From Streptomyces neyagawaensis (lineage in GTDB: Bacteria; Actinomycetota; Actinomycetes; Streptomycetales; Streptomycetaceae), in contig NZ_JAMGBG010000029.1 of the NCBI RefSeq assembly GCF_023516595.1, positions 62,001 to 126,000 on the forward strand: a stretch of 64,000 nt of DNA, written 5' to 3'. Below, one piece after another: positions 58,974-64,000 of the stretch. Under the pieces are notes generated by a model that worked only from the letters and a program-made list of their open reading frames with translations, made no database searches and was not told the origin of the DNA. How positions within the stretch are numbered: position 1 is the stretch's first letter; every line of letters starts with the position of its first letter. The translations under genes were made by a program, and so were the position numbers.

Positions 58974-61460
58974 ATGTCACACAGCACCCGCACCCGTTGG
59001 AGACTCGGTCTCACCGCCACCGCCTTCCTGGTGGCGGCGGCCTCGGTCCCGGCCCCCGCCCACGCCGAGGACGTCAGCGACTACACGATCACCGTCGACC
59101 CCACCGCCAAGGGCGCCAGGATCGACGACACCATGTACGGCGTCTTCTTCGAGGACATCAACCGGGCCGCCGACGGCGGCCTGTACGCCGAACTCGTCCA
59201 GAACCGGTCCTTCGAGTACTCCACCGCCGACAACCGCGCGTACACCCCCCTCACCTCCTGGACGGCCGACGGCTCGGCCCACGCACGGAACGACAGCGGC
59301 CGGCTCAACGACCGCAACCGCGTCTACCTCTCCCTGGGCGCCGGTTCGGCCGTCACGAACACGGGCTACAACACCGGCATCCGCGTCGAGAAGGGCAAGA
59401 AGTACGACTTCTCGGTGTGGGCGCGGGCCGAGAGCGGTACGACCCTGACCGTCGCCCTGAAGGACGCCGACGGCACGTTGGCGAAGGCCCGCCGGGTGGC
59501 CGTCGCGGGCGGCGGCTGGGCCAAGTACCGCGTCGTCCTCAAGGCGACCCGGACCAGCTCCGACGGCCGCCTCGCCGTCGCCACCTCCGCCGCCGCCGCC
59601 CTCGACGAGGTGTCCCTCTTCCCCCGCGACACCTACAAGGGCCGCCGGAACGGTCTGCGCAAGGACCTCGCCGAGAAGATCGCCGCCCTGAAGCCCGGCT
59701 TCCTGCGCTTCCCCGGCGGCTGCCTCGTCAACACCGGCTCCATGAAGGACTACAGCGAGGCCTCCAACTGGGAGCGCACCCGCGCCTACCAGTGGAAGGA
59801 CACCATCGGCCCGGTCGAGCGGCGGGCCACCAACGCCAACTTCTGGGGCTACAACCAGTCCTACGGCCTCGGCTACTACGAGTACTTCCAGTTCGCCGAG
59901 GACATCGGCGCGATGCCGCTGCCCGTCGTGCCCGCCCTCGTCACCGGCTGCGGCCAGAACAAGGCCACCGACGACGAGGCCCTGCTCCAGCGGCACATCC
60001 AGGACACGCTCGACCTGATCGAGTTCGCCAACGGGCCCGCGACCAGCGAATGGGGCCGCGTGCGGGCCCGGATGGGCCACCCGAAGCCCTTCCACCTCAC
60101 CCACCTCGGCGTCGGCAACGAGGAGAACCTGCCGAACGAGTTCTTCGCCCGCTTCCAGAAGTTCCGGGCCGCCATCGAGGCGAAGCACCCCGACATCAAG
60201 GTCGTGTCGAACTCAGGCCCCGACGACGCGGGCAGCACGTTCGACACCGCCTGGAAGCTGAACCGCGAGGCGAACGTCGACATGGTCGACGAGCACTACT
60301 ACAACAGCCCCCAGTGGTTCCTCCAGAACAACGACCGCTACGACTCCTACGACCGCAAGGGCCCGAAGGTCTTCCTCGGCGAATACGCCTCCTGGGGCAA
60401 CGCCTTCAAGAACGCCCTCGCCGAGGCCGCGTTCATGACCGGCCTGGAACGCAACGCCGACGTCGTCAAGCTGGCTTCCTACGCACCGCTCCTCGCCAAC
60501 GAGGACTATGTGCAGTGGAGCCCCGACATGATCTGGTTCAACAACCACGCGTCCTGGGGTTCGGCCAACTACGAGACGCAGAAGCTGTTCATGAACAACG
60601 TCGGGGACCGGGTCGTCCCCTCGAAGGCCACCGGAACCCCCGCGGTCAGTGGCCCCATCTCGGGAGCCGTGGGCCTGTCCACCTGGGCCACGACCGCCGC
60701 GTACGACGACGTGAAGGTCACGGGCGCCGACGGGGCGACCCTCCTCAGCGACGACTTCAGCGGGGACGCCTCGCAGTGGACCCACACCGGTCGCGGCAGC
60801 TGGCCCGTGCAGGACGGGCAGTACGTGCAGACCGACGTGGCCGCCGAGAACACCATGGTCTCCGCCGGTGACCCCTCGTGGCACGACTACGACCTGAAGG
60901 TGAAGGCCACGAAGACGTCCGGCAAGGAGGGCTTCCTCGTCGCGTTCGGCGTCAAGGACACCGGCAACTACTACTGGTGGAACCTCGGCGGCTGGAACAA
61001 CACGACCAGCGCGGTCGAGCAGGCCGTCGACGGCGGCAAGTCGTCGCTGATCTCCAAGCCGGGGACGATCGAGACGGGCCGCGCGTACGACATCGAGGTC
61101 AAGGTGCGGGGCCGCGAGGTGACCCTGCTGCTCGACGGCGAGGAGTGGGGCACCTTCACCGACGACAAGCCGGCGGAGCCGTTCCGGCAGGTGGTGACGC
61201 GGGACGCCAGGACCGGTGACCTGATCGTCAAGGTCGTCAACGCGCAGCCCGTCGCGGCGCGTACGGCCGTCGACCTCGGGACCGCGAGGGTGCGGGGGAC
61301 CGCGCGGGTGACCACGCTCGCGGCGGCGCCGGACGCCGTGAACACGGAGACTGCTACGCCGGTCGCGCCGGTGACGTCGACGTTCCGTGGGGTGGCGAGG
61401 GAGTTCAGCTATACGTTTCCGGCCAACTCGGTGACGTTCCTTCGGATCAAGAAGCGGTGA
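58974..61460 (+). CDS. Secreted GH51 alpha-L-arabinofuranosidase with inserted LamG-like domain
   Basis: 828 aa. Signal peptide at about 1-31 (RWRLGLTATAFLVAAASVPAPAHA). A carbohydrate-binding-like module (about 40-215) precedes the GH51 barrel: PGFLRFPGGCLVNTG, acid/base Glu in LGVGNEENLP (about 382) and nucleophile Glu in FLGEYASWG (about 470). A LamG/3-keto-disaccharide-hydrolase-like beta-sandwich of about 190 residues (TLLSDDFSGDASQWTHTGRGSWPVQDGQYVQ ... VTLLLDGEEWGTF) is inserted before the final C-terminal beta domain. It probably releases arabinose from plant arabinans outside the cell. A GGAG lies 6 nt before ATG 58974. Confidence 0.9.
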   Translation: MSHSTRTRWRLGLTATAFLVAAASVPAPAHAEDVSDYTITVDPTAKGARIDDTMYGVFFEDINRAADGGLYAELVQNRSFEYSTADNRAYTPLTSWTADGSAHARNDSGRLNDRNRVYLSLGAGSAVTNTGYNTGIRVEKGKKYDFSVWARAESGTTLTVALKDADGTLAKARRVAVAGGGWAKYRVVLKATRTSSDGRLAVATSAAAALDEVSLFPRDTYKGRRNGLRKDLAEKIAALKPGFLRFPGGCLVNTGSMKDYSEASNWERTRAYQWKDTIGPVERRATNANFWGYNQSYGLGYYEYFQFAEDIGAMPLPVVPALVTGCGQNKATDDEALLQRHIQDTLDLIEFANGPATSEWGRVRARMGHPKPFHLTHLGVGNEENLPNEFFARFQKFRAAIEAKHPDIKVVSNSGPDDAGSTFDTAWKLNREANVDMVDEHYYNSPQWFLQNNDRYDSYDRKGPKVFLGEYASWGNAFKNALAEAAFMTGLERNADVVKLASYAPLLANEDYVQWSPDMIWFNNHASWGSANYETQKLFMNNVGDRVVPSKATGTPAVSGPISGAVGLSTWATTAAYDDVKVTGADGATLLSDDFSGDASQWTHTGRGSWPVQDGQYVQTDVAAENTMVSAGDPSWHDYDLKVKATKTSGKEGFLVAFGVKDTGNYYWWNLGGWNNTTSAVEQAVDGGKSSLISKPGTIETGRAYDIEVKVRGREVTLLLDGEEWGTFTDDKPAEPFRQVVTRDARTGDLIVKVVNAQPVAARTAVDLGTARVRGTARVTTLAAAPDAVNTETATPVAPVTSTFRGVAREFSYTFPANSVTFLRIKKR

Positions 61461-61510
61461 GGAAGGGCGGCCGCCGGGTCTGAGGTCCGGCTGCGGGTGC
61501 GTGGGGGCTG

Positions 61511-61533
61511 GTCGCGCAGTTCCCCGCGTCCCT
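61511..61533 (+). repeat. Dispersed intergenic repeat, downstream of the GH51 gene
   Basis: 23-bp core with one mismatch (CGCGTCCCT), preceded by GTGGGGGCTG. It lies 50 bp after the arabinofuranosidase stop. Confidence 0.75.
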
Positions 61534-61585
61534 TTTCGGGCCTGCGCCCGGTCCAGGGGCCTGCGGCCCATCTCGGGGCCGCGGT

Positions 61586-62368
61586 TTACGAGCGGCGGCG
61601 GGGCTTTCCTGGTCTGCCGCCGCTCTTCGATGTTCTGGTGCCGCCGGAGCCGGACCGGGGGTTGCGGGCGGTCGGCTTTCCGGTGGTGGGCTGGCGGCGG
61701 GTGCCCCCGGTGGGCTGGCGCTTCGGCTTCGGCTGCTGCTTTTCCTCGGGGGGCCTGGGACGGCCCCGGGAGCTGTTGACCGTGCGGCCCCGGACGATGC
61801 CGATGAAGTCCTCGACCATGTCCGTGGTCGCGTCCTGCGGCCAGGACAGGGCGACCCGGGACTCGGGGGCGTCGGTCAGCGGGCGGTACGTCAGGTCCTT
61901 GCGGTGGTGCAGGCGGGCCAGTGACTGCGGGACGACGAGGAGTCCGATCCCGGCCGCCACCAGCTCGATCGCGTCCGCCGTGGTGGCGGGACGCTCGAAC
62001 GCCGGCTGCCCCGGCGGGCGCTCCCAGCCGAGGGTGTCGTCGAGGGGGTGCAGCACGATCTCGTCCCGCAGATCCTCCGTGGACACCTCGTCGACGGCCG
62101 CGACGACATGGTCCTTCGGGACCACGACCACCGTGGCCTCGGTGTAGAGGGGGATCGCGCTGAGGTCGGCCCCGTCCACCGGCAGCCGGACGAACCCGGC
62201 GTCCGCCTCGCCGCCCCGCAGCGCGCCGAGCGCCTCGGCGGCGGACACCTGGACGAGGGTGAGGGGAATGTCGGGCAACCGCTCGTTCCAGATCCGCACC
62301 CACTTCGTGGGCGTCACTCCCGGAACGTACGCGAGCCGGAACGAGGGCGATGCATCCGAACCTGTCAC
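61586..62368 (-). CDS. LysR-type effector domain without HTH, basic C-terminal tail
   Basis: 260 aa, GTG start. Residues about 8-200 are a LysR substrate-binding domain (FRLAYVPGVTPTKWVRIWNERLPDIPLTLVQVSAAEALGALRGGEADAGFVRLP, YTEATVVVVPKDHVVAA, GIGLLVVPQSLARL). There is no N-terminal winged HTH, and none is encoded in other frames upstream, where the divergent DUF5997 gene begins. The last about 55 residues are Lys/Arg/Gly/Pro-rich, ending GKPRRRS. A TAGCCT hexamer ends 6 nt before the GTG, compatible with a leaderless transcript. Role unknown. Confidence 0.78.
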   Translation of the reverse strand: MTGSDASPSFRLAYVPGVTPTKWVRIWNERLPDIPLTLVQVSAAEALGALRGGEADAGFVRLPVDGADLSAIPLYTEATVVVVPKDHVVAAVDEVSTEDLRDEIVLHPLDDTLGWERPPGQPAFERPATTADAIELVAAGIGLLVVPQSLARLHHRKDLTYRPLTDAPESRVALSWPQDATTDMVEDFIGIVRGRTVNSSRGRPRPPEEKQQPKPKRQPTGGTRRQPTTGKPTARNPRSGSGGTRTSKSGGRPGKPRRRS

Positions 62369-62452
62369 ACGACCAGGCTATCGGGCCGGGCCATTGCCCC
62401 CGCTCTCCGGGCGTGGTCGGCGATGGCTCACATGCTCGATACCCTGGACACC

Positions 62453-62848
62453 ATGACGTCGCACCAGACCGCACCCCAGACCATGAAGCCCGCGACCGCG
62501 GCGAAGAAGCTGGGTGTGTACCTCGAAGCCACCCCCGCCGAGTTCCGGGACGGCGTCGTCTCGCGCGCCGAACTGAACGCGCTCCAGGCCGACCCGCCGG
62601 CCTGGCTGCAGGAGCTGCGCCGCAACGGCCCGCACCCCCGCCCGGTCGTCGCGGCCAAGCTGGGCGTCTCCATCGCGGGGCTGGCCCGCGCCGGAGTCAC
62701 CGAGCCCCTCACCACCGAGCAGATCGAGGCGCTGAAGGACGAGAGCCCCGAGTGGCTCCAGCGCGAGCGCGCCACCCAGGCCGAGGTCCGCAAGGAAGGC
62801 GCCCGCATCAAGAAGCGCAACGCGGAGCGGGCGGCAGAACGCCCCTGA
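62453..62848 (+). CDS. DUF5997 protein
   Basis: 131 aa. MKPATAAKKLGVYLEATPAEFRDGVVSRAELNALQADPPAWLQELRRNGPHPRPVVAAKLGVSIAGLARAG is characteristic of DUF5997. The C-terminus is charged and helical. It is divergent from the LysR-domain protein with 84 bp between, a pairing that suggests a shared regulatory setting. An alternative start at ATG 62423 cannot be excluded. Confidence 0.82.
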   Translation: MTSHQTAPQTMKPATAAKKLGVYLEATPAEFRDGVVSRAELNALQADPPAWLQELRRNGPHPRPVVAAKLGVSIAGLARAGVTEPLTTEQIEALKDESPEWLQRERATQAEVRKEGARIKKRNAERAAERP

Positions 62849-62875
62849 GCGCCCGGAGAACGCGGGCCCGGCAGT

Positions 62876-62946
62876 GGGCTGCTCTCGGTCGGGCCGCTCT
62901 CGGTCGGGCTGCTCTCGGTCGGGCCTCTCGGTCGGGCCGCTCTCAG
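62876..62946. repeat. 15-bp minisatellite
   Basis: Units GGGCTGCTCTCGGTC at 62876, 62891 and 62906, then a 13-bp variant at 62921 and a partial unit to 62946. The last unit overlaps the stop of the minus-strand FGE-like gene. Confidence 0.8.
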
Positions 62947-63740
62947 AGCGTGAGCACCGGTCGTACGGTGAAGTCCTCGTAGAGGTCCTCGCCGTCCTCC
63001 CCGTACACGAACTCCGCCATCGACGGATTGACGTTCGCCGTGGCCAGGGGTAGCCAGCCGAGCAGACGGCCGTAGCCGCCGCACACGGACTCGCCGCCGT
63101 CGCCGCCGCGCACCACCGAGCGATCGCTCGTCAGCTCCGTCGTGTACGTGTCGTACGCGATGCGCAGGCCGAAGGCGTTCGGTTCGTGCTGGGGGCCCGT
63201 GGGGTCGTCGTAGGGGACACGGTCCAGGGGGCAGTCGTCGCCCCAGCGGAACAGGGTGCGGGCCCCGGCACCGCAGGCGTGCTCCCACTCGTCCGAGGTG
63301 GGCATGCGCAGACCGCGCGCCGCCAGGACGGCCGGTGTCTCGGCGGGCGGCTCCGTCAGATGCTCGCCCTCCACCGCCATGAGCACGGCGTCCAGCACCA
63401 CGTCACGGCGCGGGCTGAGCACCTGCGCGAGGTGTTCTCGAAGATCGTTGTCGTACCCGTATCCCTCGGCCACGCTCCGGGCGTAGTCCGCCGACTGCTC
63501 GGACGTCGGCCGCCAGGCGGCGGCGTCGAAGCCGAGCGTGACCCGGCCGCCCGGTATCAGGGCGAACTCCTGCCCGTCCCGCTCGATCAGGACCCGGTGC
63601 AGTGGAGCACCGAGGTGCTCGACGGTGTCGACGCGGACCACCCGGCCTCCCACCCGGGCGGCGGCGTCCTGGGCGACCTGCCGCGCGATGGTCGGCGCGA
63701 AGGAGCGCCATGCGTCGAGAGTGAGACCGGCGAGAGACAT
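62943..63740 (-). CDS. Formylglycine-generating enzyme-like (SUMF1-fold) protein
   Basis: 265 aa. GLRMPTSDEWEHACGAGARTLFRWGDDCPLDRVPYD and SVVRGGDGGESVCGGYGRLLGWLPLATA resemble the FGE-sulfatase/EgtB-type fold (RLPTEAEWEYA ... WGD; VLRGGS). The N-terminal 100 residues (SLAGLTLDAWRSFAPTIARQVAQDAAARVGG) are not part of that fold. No sulfatase or ergothioneine gene is nearby. Function not assigned. Start at ATG 63740; SD weak. Confidence 0.7.
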   Translation of the reverse strand: MSLAGLTLDAWRSFAPTIARQVAQDAAARVGGRVVRVDTVEHLGAPLHRVLIERDGQEFALIPGGRVTLGFDAAAWRPTSEQSADYARSVAEGYGYDNDLREHLAQVLSPRRDVVLDAVLMAVEGEHLTEPPAETPAVLAARGLRMPTSDEWEHACGAGARTLFRWGDDCPLDRVPYDDPTGPQHEPNAFGLRIAYDTYTTELTSDRSVVRGGDGGESVCGGYGRLLGWLPLATANVNPSMAEFVYGEDGEDLYEDFTVRPVLTL

Positions 63741-63798
63741 GCGACGCAGTGTGACATGGGGGTCTGACAATGCCCCTGCGGACTGTTAGAGGCCGCGA

Positions 63799-63825
63799 TC
63801 GGTCGGTCGGTCAGTCGGTCGGTCG
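63799..63825. repeat. CGGT tetranucleotide microsatellite
   Basis: TCGG units repeated three times, interrupted once by TCAG, then two more units, in the short spacer between two genes. Confidence 0.65.
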
Positions 63826-63926
63826 AAAAGTCGTTCGGCGGCGGCCGTGCTCGGTGACAGGATGACCGCGGGGACACGGATGAACACCAGGCACGAGGGT
63901 CCCGAGAGTCACGGGGTCACGGGGTC

Positions 63927-64000
63927 ATGGGGGCGCGGGTGGCGGGTTTCGCGGTGGAGGCGTTGGACGACGTGCCGTGGGAGCGGCTGGAACCGGTGCT
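63927..64000 (+). CDS. 5' end of an unidentified gene, truncated by the window edge
   Basis: The frame MGARVAGFAVEALDDVPWERLEPV runs to the edge without a stop and has strong third-position GC. Too short to name. Confidence 0.45.
   Translation, partial: MGARVAGFAVEALDDVPWERLEPV

Overview
The window is high-GC actinobacterial chromosome and almost certainly Streptomyces. It has GTG and ATGA/GTGA coupled starts, a complete conservon (CvnABCD plus a P450), an IdeR/DmdR-type iron box, an NsdA-like regulator and a GlnA4-like enzyme. The gene set (rar/cvn operon, ProVWX transporter, glnA4 cluster, infC-rpmI-rplT, pheST) resembles the S. coelicolor SCO1590-SCO1630 core region. That synteny is recalled from memory, not computed.

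Layout. 1-2.1 kb: urea-amidolyase associated genes (UAAP2 cut by the window edge, UAAP1) with a divergent TetR. 2.4-7.1 kb: conservon operon ending in a P450 that lacks the K-helix ExxR. 7.1-12 kb: RluA-type pseudouridine synthase, an unrecognised 466-aa protein, about 0.9 kb of apparently decayed DNA, and an APC permease. The permease carries a near-identical copy of the operator found in front of UAAP1. 12.2-22.8 kb: G-rich tandem repeat, N-formylglutamate hydrolase, siderophore-interacting protein with iron box, 5'-3' exonuclease, glycine-betaine-type ABC transporter, XRE-cupin regulator, BtuF-like protein, TDT transporter and LysR.

23-30 kb: an amine (probably ethanolamine) catabolic locus. 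A GntR/FCD regulator, permease and class-I amidotransferase-like hydrolase run leftward; a GlnA4-like ligase, aldehyde dehydrogenase and SDR run rightward. Two matching operator-like palindromes serve the two halves. 30-38 kb: DUF2510 protein, D-threonine-aldolase-like enzyme, a proline-rich membrane protein coupled to an orphan type VII-associated mycosin, a class-A beta-lactamase-like protein, SseB and DUF1844 proteins.

38.4-46.5 kb: translation core. infC has a promoter, a long leader with an attenuator-like T-tailed hairpin and an apparent ATC start. rpmI is preceded by three hairpins, then come rplT, a SpoU methyltransferase, an orphan PAS histidine kinase, pheS and pheT. 46.8-64 kb: PP2C phosphatase, NsdA-like TPR regulator, Nudix hydrolase, HEAT-like protein, 3-hydroxybutyryl-CoA dehydrogenase, GHL10 glycosidase, DMT exporter sharing start codons with a MocR regulator, GNAT, a histidine-phosphatase-fold protein lacking its catalytic histidines, GH51 arabinofuranosidase, a LysR effector domain without HTH, DUF5997, a formylglycine-generating-enzyme-like protein and a gene cut by the right edge.

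A 23-bp intergenic repeat (GTCGCGCAGTT-CCCCGCGCCCCT) occurs five times, always downstream of gene ends. No tRNA, rRNA, CRISPR array or intact insertion sequence was seen.
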